The notes under the pieces: model-generated | What the model was told of the DNA's origin: nothing | The model's input: only the letters and a program-made list of their open reading frames with translations | Database searches by the model: none | Position numbers and translations under genes: made by a program | Source of the DNA: Sinorhizobium kostiense | GTDB lineage: Bacteria > Pseudomonadota > Alphaproteobacteria > Rhizobiales > Rhizobiaceae | Length of the DNA stretch: 64,000 bases | Assembly: GCF_017874595.1 (NCBI RefSeq) | Contig: NZ_JAGILA010000001.1 | Span: 496,001-560,000 of the forward strand | Direction: 5' to 3' | Part shown: piece by piece, positions 33,405-41,693 of the stretch | How the letters are laid out: each line of letters begins with the position of its first letter | Position numbering within the stretch: position 1 is the first letter of the stretch

Positions 33405-36014
33405 TCACGCCCGAACGAAGCAGGCGACGGGGAAGCCGTCGAATATCTCGACAAGCGGCAGGACATCCCGCGGCTCCAGTTTCGCACCCGTGAAAAGGTT
33501 CCTGAGCCGCACGCGCTCGCAACCAACCGGCCACGCGAGCGCGGTCTCCTGCCATAACTCGGGCCGAACGGAGAGGCGGCTTGCCTCCGTCTGGCCGAAG
33601 ACGAGCCTCGGAACGACCGTGAGCAGGAGATCGCCCGGGGAGCAACGCGTGAAGGCAGCGGCATGGCGCGCGGCGGGCCCCTCTACGATGAGCGCACGAT
33701 ATTCGCCTGTTCCCAGCAGGTTCCGGCCCTCTCGGCCGCGATAGGAGAGGCACTTGCCAATCATCCACTGCTTCAAGTCTTCGAACTCGCTGGCCGTCAG
33801 GCGGCGCGGCAGTTTTCCAAGCGTTGGGACGGGCGAGAAGCCGCGGCGGTTGTCGGGATCGACCAGCGATAGATCGAGGCGTTCGCTGCCCTGGTAGATG
33901 TCCGGAATTCCCGGCGCGGTCAGCTTCACCAATGTCTGGGAGAGGCTGTTGATCAGGCCGGCCACGATGAAGGGCCGCACCGTCCTGTCGAAGTCCTCGA
34001 TGAACGCGCGGTTGCGCCAATCGAGGAGTTCGTGCAAAAATCCGCTGACCGCAGCCTCGTAGGGCCCGTCCGGACAGTCCCAATTGCTCCGCAGCTTCGC
34101 CTCTCTGACCGCCTTGACGGCAAAGGCCTTCATCCGCTCGCTGAGGGACGACAGCTCCCCCTCCTCGCGCAATTTGCCGACGGGCCAGATGCCGAGGAGG
34201 CTCTGATAGAGGAATTGCTCGATAGCGATTTCCGGCGCATCGCCGGTCGGCAACGGACGGATGCTCGCCTTGTTCATGTCGTGCCAGCGCGCCACCGCGC
34301 CTCTCCAGGTCTCCGACGCTTCGCTGATGACGTAAAGGCGAGCGCGGGCGTCCTCGCCGCGCTTGGTGTCATGGGTTGAGGTCGCCGACAGGCCGTGCGG
34401 AGCGTCGCTCGAGCGCGTCCGCATCATCGTATGAAAGCGCTCCACTCCCCCCGGTGGCCAGCAGGGATCGGCCCCGACCTCGTTTGCGGCGAGGAAGTCG
34501 CCCCGCCGGTAGAAAAACGTGTCCTCTACCGCCTTGGCCATGACGGCGCCGCTCACCTGCTGAAAACGCCGCCGGAATTCCGATGACCTTTCGCCTTCCG
34601 CCAGACCGTGCTTCGCCGTCAGCGCAGCAGCGACGAGCGCGATCTCGACGGCGACAGCCGGCGCGGCAGCCGCTGCCTTCGCCGTGATCCCATCGATGAT
34701 CTGCTGGTCGCGCGCGTGGACGCCGCGGTCGCTGACATAGGTCCGGTAGACGGAAAGCGCGGCGATCAACTGCCGGATGGCTTCGGCGATGCGCTCGCCG
34801 CCCGCCCGCCCGCCATCGCCGAGGAGCCTTGCAAGCCGGGTCACTTCCGCATTGAAATTGTGGCGGAGCAGCATCAGCTTGCATTCCCTGACCTCCTCTT
34901 CCACTCGGGCTCGGCGCTTCTCGTTCCATAGGTCCGAAGGAGACGACTCATCGGTCAGAAGCTCTGCCAGAGCCGAGATGAACTCATAGCCCGTGGTGCC
35001 TTCGACCGGCCATTGCCCCGGCAATGGTTCCGCCGCCTCGAGAATCTTTTCAACGATCACGTAGGCCCCGCTGCCGACCTCCTGCCGCAGCCGATGAAGA
35101 TAGAGCTCCGGATCGGCAAGCCCATCAATGTGGTCGACCCTCAGTCCGTCGACCAGGCCTTGGCCGATCAGCTCAAGCGCAAGCCGATGCGTATCGGCGA
35201 AGACGGCCGGGTCTTCGACGCGGACACCGACGAGCCCGGTAATCTCGAAAAACCGTCGGTAGCTGAGATGGTCCCGCGCCGTTCTCCAGTCGGTGAGCCT
35301 CCACGCCTGCAGCTCGTGCAGCCGAATTACCTTCTCGGCGGGAACGCGGGCGAGGTGCCTGTCGAGCGCCGCGGCGATCGAGGGTATGGTCGCGACCGCT
35401 GCCAGCTCCGCATGAAACCGTGCGGCCTCTACCGGCTCGGCCGCCCTGGCGATGGCAGCGATCCCGTCGAATGCCGGATTCCCCTCATCGAGTGCCTCCA
35501 CATAAGTTTTTGGATGGAGCGGATAGGGCGTACCGCGATAATCGAATGCCAGGCAGTGTCGGTTCCGGTCGAAGGCGAGGCGCAAGGCGCCGGCCGCCAG
35601 TTCCGCCTCGAATGACTGGCCGAGGAACGGCAGCGTCAGCGGCTGCTGCCAATCGATGTCGAAGCAGGCTGCGCGGTGGCTGGCGCGGCCCCATTCGATG
35701 ACATTGTGCCACCAGTCATTCTCTATATGCGCGGCCATATGGTTCGGTACGATGTCCAGTATGATCCCAAGCCCATGGGCCTTCAGCGCCCGCACAAGCT
35801 CGCGAAATCCCGTTTCGCCTCCCAATGCGGGATCGATCTCATTGAAGTTGGCGATGTCATAGCCATGGGTTGAGCCGCGCACCGCAGTGAAAATGGGTGA
35901 GGCATAGAGGTGGGATATGCCGAGTCGTGCGAGATACGGGATCAGCTCCGCGGCTCTCGCGAAGTCCATTCCGTTGCGAAATTGCAGCCGATAGGTTGCA
36001 TTGGGCAGGTGCAT
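33405..36014 (-). CDS. treY: Malto-oligosyltrehalose synthase TreY
   Basis: 869-residue GH13 enzyme that turns the reducing-end alpha-1,4 bond of malto-oligosaccharides into alpha-1,1, giving maltooligosyl trehalose. Signatures: ATYRLQFRNGMDFA (7-20), LGISHLYASPIFTA, GSTHGYD, ILDIVPNHMA, catalytic region GLRVDHIDGLADPELYLHR and EKILEAAEPL. Full length for the family. TreZ, which would release trehalose, is not next to it; trehalose is the main stress disaccharide of rhizobia. The gene is alone on its strand with a possible RpoE2-type promoter at 36148-36173. Confidence 0.93.
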   Translation of the reverse strand: MHLPNATYRLQFRNGMDFARAAELIPYLARLGISHLYASPIFTAVRGSTHGYDIANFNEIDPALGGETGFRELVRALKAHGLGIILDIVPNHMAAHIENDWWHNVIEWGRASHRAACFDIDWQQPLTLPFLGQSFEAELAAGALRLAFDRNRHCLAFDYRGTPYPLHPKTYVEALDEGNPAFDGIAAIARAAEPVEAARFHAELAAVATIPSIAAALDRHLARVPAEKVIRLHELQAWRLTDWRTARDHLSYRRFFEITGLVGVRVEDPAVFADTHRLALELIGQGLVDGLRVDHIDGLADPELYLHRLRQEVGSGAYVIVEKILEAAEPLPGQWPVEGTTGYEFISALAELLTDESSPSDLWNEKRRARVEEEVRECKLMLLRHNFNAEVTRLARLLGDGGRAGGERIAEAIRQLIAALSVYRTYVSDRGVHARDQQIIDGITAKAAAAAPAVAVEIALVAAALTAKHGLAEGERSSEFRRRFQQVSGAVMAKAVEDTFFYRRGDFLAANEVGADPCWPPGGVERFHTMMRTRSSDAPHGLSATSTHDTKRGEDARARLYVISEASETWRGAVARWHDMNKASIRPLPTGDAPEIAIEQFLYQSLLGIWPVGKLREEGELSSLSERMKAFAVKAVREAKLRSNWDCPDGPYEAAVSGFLHELLDWRNRAFIEDFDRTVRPFIVAGLINSLSQTLVKLTAPGIPDIYQGSERLDLSLVDPDNRRGFSPVPTLGKLPRRLTASEFEDLKQWMIGKCLSYRGREGRNLLGTGEYRALIVEGPAARHAAAFTRCSPGDLLLTVVPRLVFGQTEASRLSVRPELWQETALAWPVGCERVRLRNLFTGAKLEPRDVLPLVEIFDGFPVACFVRA

Positions 36015-36147
36015 GGCGGTCTGGATCTCAGATCACGATGATTTTAGGTCGGGTCGGGCAGAATCCTGTGAGGTCGATTCTAAGATGTTGGCGCGGCATG
36101 CGGGCGGAACCCGTGAACACGTTTCTCATCCCGCGCTTATCCGGCTG

Positions 36148-36173
36148 AACAACCATGAACCGCCTATTGTTCC
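36148..36173 (-). promoter_or_regulatory. RpoE2/EcfG-type promoter candidate (treY)
   Basis: GGAAC, 19 bases, TT on the minus strand, 134 bases before the treY ATG. The longer leader makes it less certain than others. Confidence 0.4.
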
Positions 36174-36269
36174 AGAACTTGAAACGCCGCTCTGGAACAG
36201 CATTTCGCAAGCGGAAGCGCCCGAGAACCCGCTTTGACCATCCTTCCATTGCCTGTTTTACGCAGCACG

Positions 36270-36295
36270 GGAACCGGGAGTGGCAAGCAGCCGTT
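36270..36295 (+). promoter_or_regulatory. RpoE2/EcfG-type promoter candidate (gene at 36343)
   Basis: GGAAC, 17 bases, CGTT (N19-TT), ending 47 bases before the ATG at 36343; the best match to the full consensus in the window. Confidence 0.65.
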
Positions 36296-36342
36296 TCCCT
36301 CCCGGACTGCAAAACAAATCCGCACAAGATGGAGGATCAGAT

Positions 36343-36744
36343 ATGGCACAGAAACCGATCGGTTCCGCCGTACCGCGTGGAGTCGTCGACACGAAAACGG
36401 GTTCGGTCGGCGCTCAGAAAGAAGAGAGCGTCGAAGAGCAGGTCCGCTGGTTGCGCGAACAGGTCAACACACTAAAGGATACTTTGACCGAGATGGGCAT
36501 CTCCTCCGGCAGGGCAGTCACGAACACGGTGGTTGACACGAGCCGGCGGGCCGGTGAAATGGCAAGGGAGCACCCTGCTTGGACCGCGCTCGTGCTTCTC
36601 GGCGTCGTCAGCCTCATCCTTGCGAGCACCGGCCGTCCCTACTGGTCTTCCCGCCGGTCATCGCGCTTCGAGGACTTGGTCGCCGATATCGAAGACCGCC
36701 TGAGCGATCTCAAGGATCGATACTGGTCGAGCGGCTGGCGCTGA
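36343..36744 (+). CDS. Small membrane protein, ElaB/DUF883-like layout
   Basis: 133 residues from the ATG with GGAGG upstream. Polar N-terminus, a helical stretch (SVEEQVRWLREQVNTLKDTL), one membrane segment (HPAWTALVLLGVVSLILAS, about 84-102), then a charged Arg/Ser/Asp tail (FEDLVADIEDRLSDLKDRYW). The layout resembles ribosome- or membrane-associated stress proteins such as ElaB, but homology is not certain. Confidence 0.65.
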   Translation: MAQKPIGSAVPRGVVDTKTGSVGAQKEESVEEQVRWLREQVNTLKDTLTEMGISSGRAVTNTVVDTSRRAGEMAREHPAWTALVLLGVVSLILASTGRPYWSSRRSSRFEDLVADIEDRLSDLKDRYWSSGWR

Positions 36745-36901
36745 CGAGGCGCGCACATTCGGTCCCTCCAATCGGAGCGGGGCGAGGTGTGGCCGGCCTT
36801 CGGCGATCTTGCATATCGGCAGCTTCAAGCGGGACGTGGTCGCCGGCGGCGTTCTCGTCCCGCGAGGTTGTATTTTTGTCAGCTGAGCTGACTGAATCCC
36901 T

Positions 36902-37111
36902 CTAATCCTCTATCCTGAATCCCACCTTCATGACCACCTGATAGTGCGCGACCTTACCGTTGACGATCTGTCCCCGCACCTGGTCTACTTCAAACCAGTC
37001 GAGATTGCGCATCGTCTGTGAGGCTCGGGAAATCGCCGTTTCGATGGCGTCGGTAATCGAGTTCGGCGAACTGCCGATCAGTTCCACCTTCTTGTAGACG
37101 TGTCCGCTCAC
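36902..37111 (-). CDS. Dodecin family flavin-binding protein
   Basis: 69 residues, full length. Dodecin signatures: HVYKKVELIGSSPNSITDAI, SRASQTMRNLDWFEV (with the Trp that stacks on flavin) and VRGQIVNGKVAHYQVVMKVGF. Forms a dodecamer that stores flavin in the cytoplasm. The start is GTG with GGAGG upstream, overlapping the stop of a possible small upstream ORF (GTGA). Confidence 0.93.
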   Translation of the reverse strand: MSGHVYKKVELIGSSPNSITDAIETAISRASQTMRNLDWFEVDQVRGQIVNGKVAHYQVVMKVGFRIED

Positions 37112-37374
37112 GGTTTCCTCCTTCGGCTTTCCGTTTTCGTTTCTCGGCTCTTCCGCGCGAGGCGGAGCATCGCATTTCCGGCGAGCACATGTCTTCGCCG
37201 CCCCTCGATCATGCGCCCGTCAGGATTGAAGCGCCAGAAAAAGAGCGCGAAAACGACGATGTCGGATCTGCAAAACGATCTCTTCCGACGGAAATGCCAT
37301 TCACTCGAGCGCCGGCGCGAGCTATAGCGATCGGTGTCCAATGCACCGGGACAGGCCATGACCGATACCGTCAC
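37108..37374 (-). CDS. Possible small basic protein coupled to dodecin
   Basis: A frame of up to 88 codons ending in a TGA that overlaps the dodecin GTG. The distal part SDIVVFALFFWRFNPDGRMI then a strongly basic tail could be a short membrane protein. The true start is unclear and there is no recognised family; its 5' end overlaps the pepT start region on the other strand. It may be a chance frame. Confidence 0.25.
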   Translation of the reverse strand: MTVSVMACPGALDTDRYSSRRRSSEWHFRRKRSFCRSDIVVFALFFWRFNPDGRMIEGRRRHVLAGNAMLRLARKSRETKTESRRRKP

Positions 37375-38605
37375 CGACCGATTTCTGCGCTACGTCGTCA
37401 TCGACACCCAGTCGGATCCGAGCTCCGCGACGCAGCCCTCCACCGCAAAGCAGAAGGACCTGGGCAGGCTGCTGGTCACGGAACTGCTGGCGATCGGCCT
37501 TTCCGATGCGCATATGGACGAACACGGCTACGTTCACGCGACCATCCCGTCCAATGTGGAAAAGCCGGTGCCGGTCATCTGCTTCTGCTCGCACATGGAT
37601 ACGGCACCGGACTTCACCGGCTCGAGAGTCAAGCCGAAGATCGTTCGCAACTATTCCGGCGGGGATATCCAGCTTGCTGGCGACCCGCAGCAGGTGATCC
37701 GTTTTCGCGACAACCCTGCGCTTGCCGATCAGATCGGCAACGATATCATCACCACGGACGGGACCACCCTGCTTGGTGCCGACGACAAGGCCGGCATTGC
37801 CGAGATCGTCACCGCGGCGCAGGTTCTCGTCGACAATCCGGATATCCCGCACGGAATGATCAAGATCCTCTTCACCACCGACGAGGAGATCGGACGCGGC
37901 GTCGACAAGGTGGATGTCGGCAAACTCGGCGCAGAGTTCGGCTATACCGTCGACGGCGAGACGGCCGGGCATATCGAGGACGAGACCTTCTCGGCCGACA
38001 GCGTCGAGATTACCATCCAGGGCGTCGCCATCCATCCGGGCTTCGCCACGGGCAAGATGGAGAACGCCATCAAGATCGCCGCGGCGATCGTCGATCGGCT
38101 GCCGAAAGACATGGCACCCGAGACGACCGAGGGTCGCCAGGGCTTCATCCATCCGACGGGCCTATCCGGCTCGATGGAGAAGGCGCATCTGAGCTTCATC
38201 GTCCGCGACTTCGAGGAACAGGGATTGCTCGCCAAGGAGGAGATGCTCGAGAGCCTGGTGAAGGGGGTCTTCGAGGACTATCCGGGCTCCGCCTACTCAT
38301 TCGAGGTCAAGCAGCAGTACCGCAACATGAAGACGGTTCTCGACCGCCATCCGGAAATCGTCGATTACGCCATGGAGGCCATCCGCCGTGCCGGCATGAT
38401 GCCGGTGCGCGGCAGCATTCGCGGCGGCACCGACGGCTCTCGCCTGTCCTTCATGGGGCTGCCTTCTGCCAACCTGTTCGCCGGCGGCCACGCCTTCCAC
38501 TCGCCGCTTGAATGGATCAGCCGGCAGGATATGGAGAAGGCGGTGAGCACGATCGTCGAACTGGCGAAGATCTGGGCGGAGCGGAGCTACCGCATGTCTC
38601 CTTAA
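37358..38605 (+). CDS. pepT: Peptidase T (tripeptide aminopeptidase)
   Basis: 415-residue cytoplasmic M20B zinc aminopeptidase that removes the N-terminal residue of tripeptides. Signatures: FCSHMDTAPD (metal His and Asp, about 83-90), LLGADDKAGIAE, FTTDEEIGRG (catalytic and metal Glu), and C-terminal RGGTDGSRLSFMGLPSANLF with GGHAFHSPLEW. The ATG at 37358 gives the family N-terminus; an earlier frame adds eight residues. The last four residues and the stop codon lie inside a RIME element, so the natural C-terminus has been replaced. Confidence 0.95.
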   Translation: MTDTVTDRFLRYVVIDTQSDPSSATQPSTAKQKDLGRLLVTELLAIGLSDAHMDEHGYVHATIPSNVEKPVPVICFCSHMDTAPDFTGSRVKPKIVRNYSGGDIQLAGDPQQVIRFRDNPALADQIGNDIITTDGTTLLGADDKAGIAEIVTAAQVLVDNPDIPHGMIKILFTTDEEIGRGVDKVDVGKLGAEFGYTVDGETAGHIEDETFSADSVEITIQGVAIHPGFATGKMENAIKIAAAIVDRLPKDMAPETTEGRQGFIHPTGLSGSMEKAHLSFIVRDFEEQGLLAKEEMLESLVKGVFEDYPGSAYSFEVKQQYRNMKTVLDRHPEIVDYAMEAIRRAGMMPVRGSIRGGTDGSRLSFMGLPSANLFAGGHAFHSPLEWISRQDMEKAVSTIVELAKIWAERSYRMSP

Positions 38606-38691
38606 ATGGATCTCGATTAAGGACAAAGACATGCAGCATTTCAAAGTGCTACCGCGACCTTGCGCGTCTGATAAGACGCGCGGCGCTGTAG
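38587..38691 (+). repeat. RIME1-like element overlapping the pepT stop
   Basis: 105 bp, starting CTACCGCATGTCTCC and ending GCGGCGCTGTAG. It carries the GCGCGTCTGATAAGACGCGC hairpin. The first 19 bases supply the last pepT codons and the TAA. Confidence 0.9.
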
Positions 38692-38775
38692 ACTGAACCA
38701 CGCAAAGTCGGTGCGGCCGCATCCCGTTCACTGCGTGAGGTCTACCCGGTTTAACATGAGTTCGGCACTCACCAA

Positions 38776-38794
38776 TTTTAGAATGATTCTAAAA
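38776..38794. promoter_or_regulatory. Irr/ICE-type iron control box upstream of bfr
   Basis: TTTTAGAAT-G-ATTCTAAAA, a perfect 9-1-9 palindrome, 66 bp before the bfr ATG. It fits the ICE pattern TTTAGAA-N3-TTCTAAA bound by rhizobial Irr, which represses iron storage when iron is low. Confidence 0.8.
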
Positions 38795-38860
38795 TACCTC
38801 GACACGGAGGGGGTCTCGGAGCTAAGGTAAGGCCGCGGAATTCCAGCGGAGGTTCGTCAG

Positions 38861-39346
38861 ATGAAGGGTGATCCGAAAGTCATCGACAGCTTGAACGAAG
38901 CGCTTTTTCTCGAATTGGGGGCGGTGAACCAGTATTGGCTGCATTACCGGCTCCTCGAAAATTGGGGATACACCAAGCTCGCCAAGAGAGAACGCGAGGA
39001 ATCGATCGAGGAAATGCATCATGCGGACAAGCTTGTCGTGCGCATCATCTTTCTCGAGGGCCATCCCAATCTCCAATCGGTCGCGCCGCTTCGCATCGGC
39101 CAGAACGTGAAGGAAGTTCTGGAAGCCGATCTCGCCGGCGAGATCGACGCCCGCAACGCCTACCTGGCTTCGCGAGACGTCTGCCGGCAGGCGGGAGACT
39201 ACGTTTCGATGAAGCTTTTCGAAGAGCTGCTGAGCGACGAGGAGGGTCACATCGACTTCCTTGAAACCCAGCTTGGACTCCTCTCGGACATCGGCGAGCA
39301 GAGATACGGGCTCCTCAATGCGGGCTCGGCCGAATCGGCTGATTGA
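38861..39346 (+). CDS. bfr: Bacterioferritin
   Basis: 161 residues, full length. Iron-storage protein forming a 24-mer with haem at dimer interfaces. Ferroxidase residues are visible (E18 in [16 protein letters not shown]51-H54 in [18 protein letters not shown] at the C-terminal helix), and the haem-ligand Met52 in SIEEMHHAD is present. GGAGG precedes the ATG. An Irr/ICE palindrome upstream indicates iron control. No bfd gene is nearby. Confidence 0.95.
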   Translation: MKGDPKVIDSLNEALFLELGAVNQYWLHYRLLENWGYTKLAKREREESIEEMHHADKLVVRIIFLEGHPNLQSVAPLRIGQNVKEVLEADLAGEIDARNAYLASRDVCRQAGDYVSMKLFEELLSDEEGHIDFLETQLGLLSDIGEQRYGLLNAGSAESAD

Positions 39347-39412
39347 AAGGGATCGAAGAGCGCGCGACTGCCCCCGGCTCTCACCGAGGCGCCCGTGCTG
39401 CTGATCAGGCGC

Positions 39413-39676
39413 TCAATCGATGAGGCGCCCCCAGGAGGGATTCCATTGGACGCCTTCGGCTAGTTCGACATAGATCGGCGCTGCGCCTAGGCTGTGAGTG
39501 CTTGCCAGCCTCAAGGCTTCTTCCGGCCCCATTTCCTCTCCTGGAAAGATCGTATCATCCTCCGAATGATCAGTGACCTTCTGGACATATCCTCGCACCT
39601 GACCGTCGGAGTGGTACAATTTCACCAGCACCGCCCCGGGGACGGCCTGATCGGCAATTTGACGATAGGTTTGCAT
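39413..39676 (-). CDS. Conserved small hypothetical protein
   Basis: 87 residues from the ATG with GGAGA upstream (MQTYRQIADQAVPGAVLVK); an earlier ATG lacks a site. Soluble, acidic, with VRGYVQKVTDHSEDDTIFPG and EEALRLASTHSLGAAPIYVE. Family not recognised. A GGAAC-N18-TT site lies about 80 bp upstream. Confidence 0.6.
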   Translation of the reverse strand: MQTYRQIADQAVPGAVLVKLYHSDGQVRGYVQKVTDHSEDDTIFPGEEMGPEEALRLASTHSLGAAPIYVELAEGVQWNPSWGRLID

Positions 39677-39756
39677 TTTGGCGGTTCTCCGGAGATTGCA
39701 TGTCCCTCGGCTACCGGCTTCCGTTAGCATGCGGGTTCGGCATCAGCTTCAGCGTT

Positions 39757-39781
39757 AACCACAAGCAGAACGATCGGTTCC
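39757..39781 (-). promoter_or_regulatory. RpoE2/EcfG-type promoter candidate (gene at 39413-39676)
   Basis: GGAAC, 18 bases, TT on the minus strand, with TT 81 bases before the ATG at 39676. Confidence 0.5.
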
Positions 39782-39900
39782 TCAGGAAGAGGGCAGCATC
39801 CGGAATCCGTCTGTGCCACCTTCGGTCATAGCGCGGCCTTGGCCGACAGTGTCGGAAAACCCCAGCCCTGCGGAGCATTGAAGATGGCGGCGCGAAAGCA

Positions 39901-39920
39901 CGGGCGTCGCGCCCGGTTTC
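39901..39920 (+). terminator. Possible weak rho-independent terminator
   Basis: A six-base-pair CGGGCG/CGCCCG stem with TCG loop, then GTTTCTTT. No clear plus-strand gene ends just before it, so its role is uncertain. Confidence 0.25.
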
Positions 39921-40125
39921 TTTATGGTGTTTTGCATATGCAAGATTGATGTTCATACCGGGCCTTCACGTGCATGTTGCAATGCGATCCTATTTTGTTA
40001 AGGTGTGCGGTGAACCGCAATACTTCTAGCGGTTGTATACGAATGCTTCTGCGGCCGGCTGTATACCGGCAGCGGCCGACAGTGGCCTTGGCGTTCGGGA
40101 TCCAGTCTGCAGAGGACGTGACCGA

Positions 40126-40236
40126 ATGAACTTGATCCTTACTGAAGTGAAACCGGCTCGACCCGGCTGCGGCCTCACCGGCTGCGCGACGTTCGTTGCC
40201 CCCGCAGTCCGACTCACCGCCTTGAACGAAGGCTAG
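40126..40236 (+). CDS. Possible 36-residue peptide ahead of the GMC gene
   Basis: ATG with GAGGACGTGACC upstream; the stop is three bases before the GMC ATG, so the pair would be translationally coupled. The peptide has ARPGCGLTGCATF with two Cys and a hydrophobic end. No family recognised. It could be a leader peptide, a small subunit or chance. Confidence 0.35.
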   Translation: MNLILTEVKPARPGCGLTGCATFVAPAVRLTALNEG

Positions 40237-40239
40237 AGA

Positions 40240-41682
40240 ATGGTCCTGGATGTCCGCCCCGAAAAGGTCGCCGGAGAGCATTTCGACATTGTCGTGATCG
40301 GTTCCGGCTTTGGCTCCGCCTTCTTTCTTCACGGCTTTGCTCAACGCCGCAAAGCGCGCATTCTCCTCATCGAATGGGGCCGCCACAATTCGCATGCATG
40401 GCAGCTGGAACACGGCGCCAACACCGATCTGAAGGACGAACAGACCTACACGAGCAATTCGGCGAAGCCGTGGAATTACACGATAGGCCTTGGAGGCGGA
40501 ACCAATTGCTGGTTTGCGCAAACGCCCCGGCTGCATCCGAGTGATTTCCGTCTGAGAAGCCTTTACGGAATCGGCCAGGACTGGCCGATCTCCTATGACG
40601 ATCTCGAGCCCTTCTACTGTCAGGCGGAAACGGTCATGTCGATTTCGGGCGACCCGGACATGGCAGCGATCATGCCGAGGTCGATGCCTTTTCCGCAGCC
40701 GCCGCATAGCCCGTCGACACCCGATCGCCTGATGAAGGCGGCGCAGCCCGACCGGCATTTCGTCATGCCGACGGCACGCGCGCGGATCGCCACCGAGCAA
40801 CGCTCGGCGTGCTGTGCCTCGCTTCGCTGCTGGCTCTGCCCGGCAGACGCGAAATTCACTGCGAACAACGGCCTGATGCATGTCTTCGAGCACCGTGACG
40901 TCTCCGTCTGCCTCGGTTCGGAAGTGCGCCGGCTGGACCACGCCGGCGGGTCCATCCGCTCGGTCACCTTCCGCCATGGCGGCCGGGAGTACGCCGTCAG
41001 CGGCGATCTCTTCGTGCTCGGCGCCAATGGAATTCAGAGCGCGGCCATCATGCTGAGATCCGGTCTCGGCGGCGAATTCGTGGGGCGCGGCCTGCACGAA
41101 TCCTACGGCAGGAACCTTGAGGCCTATCTCGCCGGCGTCGACAATTTCGACGGCAGCACGATCACCACGGGGCTGAACTTCGGCCTTTACGACGGAGAGC
41201 ACCGGTCGAGACAGGCGGCCGCGCTGGTCTATTTCGAAAATCGCTGGCAGCATGGACTACGGGCCGAGAAGGGGCGATTGCGGCAGACGCTGCCGCTGGT
41301 GATCGTCACCGAAGATCTGCTGGAGCCGGAGAATTTCGTCAGTCTCGACGACAATGAGAACGCCTTCATCAACTACAAGGGCCCGGCCGATTATGCGGTT
41401 GAGGGCATGGCGCGGGCATTGGAAAAGCTGCCTGATATTCTCGCTCCGCTGCCGGTGGAGAAGATCATGGATCGTGGCATCCGGGGCACCGAATCGCATG
41501 TCCAGGGCACGCTTCGCATGGGCAGGGACCGAAGCGACTCCGTTGTCGACCGGGACCTCGTCCACCACGATTTCCGCAACCTTGTGACTGTCGGGACGAG
41601 CACCTTTCCGAGCTGCTCCTGCGCCAATCCCAGCCTGACCGCCGCGGCACTGTCGCTCAGAGCCGCCAGTCGCATCGCGTGA
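40240..41682 (+). CDS. GMC-family FAD oxidoreductase
   Basis: 480-residue flavoenzyme. FAD motif FDIVVIGSGFGSAFFLHGF (8-26), the GLGGGTNCWFAQTPR segment that contacts the flavin, and a cysteine-rich CCASLRCWLCPADAKF (about 186-201) like the large subunit of membrane-bound gluconate or sugar dehydrogenases. The C-terminus has NLVTVGTSTFPSCSCANPSL with the active-site region; the usual His is replaced by SCSCANP, resembling cholesterol-oxidase-like members with NPSLTAAAL. Substrate unknown. It precedes a Tat-exported small protein, as in multisubunit GMC dehydrogenases. Confidence 0.85.
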   Translation: MVLDVRPEKVAGEHFDIVVIGSGFGSAFFLHGFAQRRKARILLIEWGRHNSHAWQLEHGANTDLKDEQTYTSNSAKPWNYTIGLGGGTNCWFAQTPRLHPSDFRLRSLYGIGQDWPISYDDLEPFYCQAETVMSISGDPDMAAIMPRSMPFPQPPHSPSTPDRLMKAAQPDRHFVMPTARARIATEQRSACCASLRCWLCPADAKFTANNGLMHVFEHRDVSVCLGSEVRRLDHAGGSIRSVTFRHGGREYAVSGDLFVLGANGIQSAAIMLRSGLGGEFVGRGLHESYGRNLEAYLAGVDNFDGSTITTGLNFGLYDGEHRSRQAAALVYFENRWQHGLRAEKGRLRQTLPLVIVTEDLLEPENFVSLDDNENAFINYKGPADYAVEGMARALEKLPDILAPLPVEKIMDRGIRGTESHVQGTLRMGRDRSDSVVDRDLVHHDFRNLVTVGTSTFPSCSCANPSLTAAALSLRAASRIA

Positions 41683-41693
41683 AGGAGGAACGA

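Larger units (their letters stand above)
36015..36342. other. Divergent intergenic region, treY versus gene at 36343
   Basis: 328 bp with two divergent GGAAC-N19-TT sites and no recognisable gene. Confidence 0.5.
39677..40125. other. Intergenic region upstream of the GMC oxidoreductase operon
   Basis: 449 bp. It holds a GGAAC-N18-TT site (minus), a short hairpin CGGGCG-TCG-CGCCCG at 39901-39915 followed by a T-rich run, and a 12-bp palindrome TTGCATATGCAA at 39932-39943. No convincing gene before the short ORF at 40126. Confidence 0.5.
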
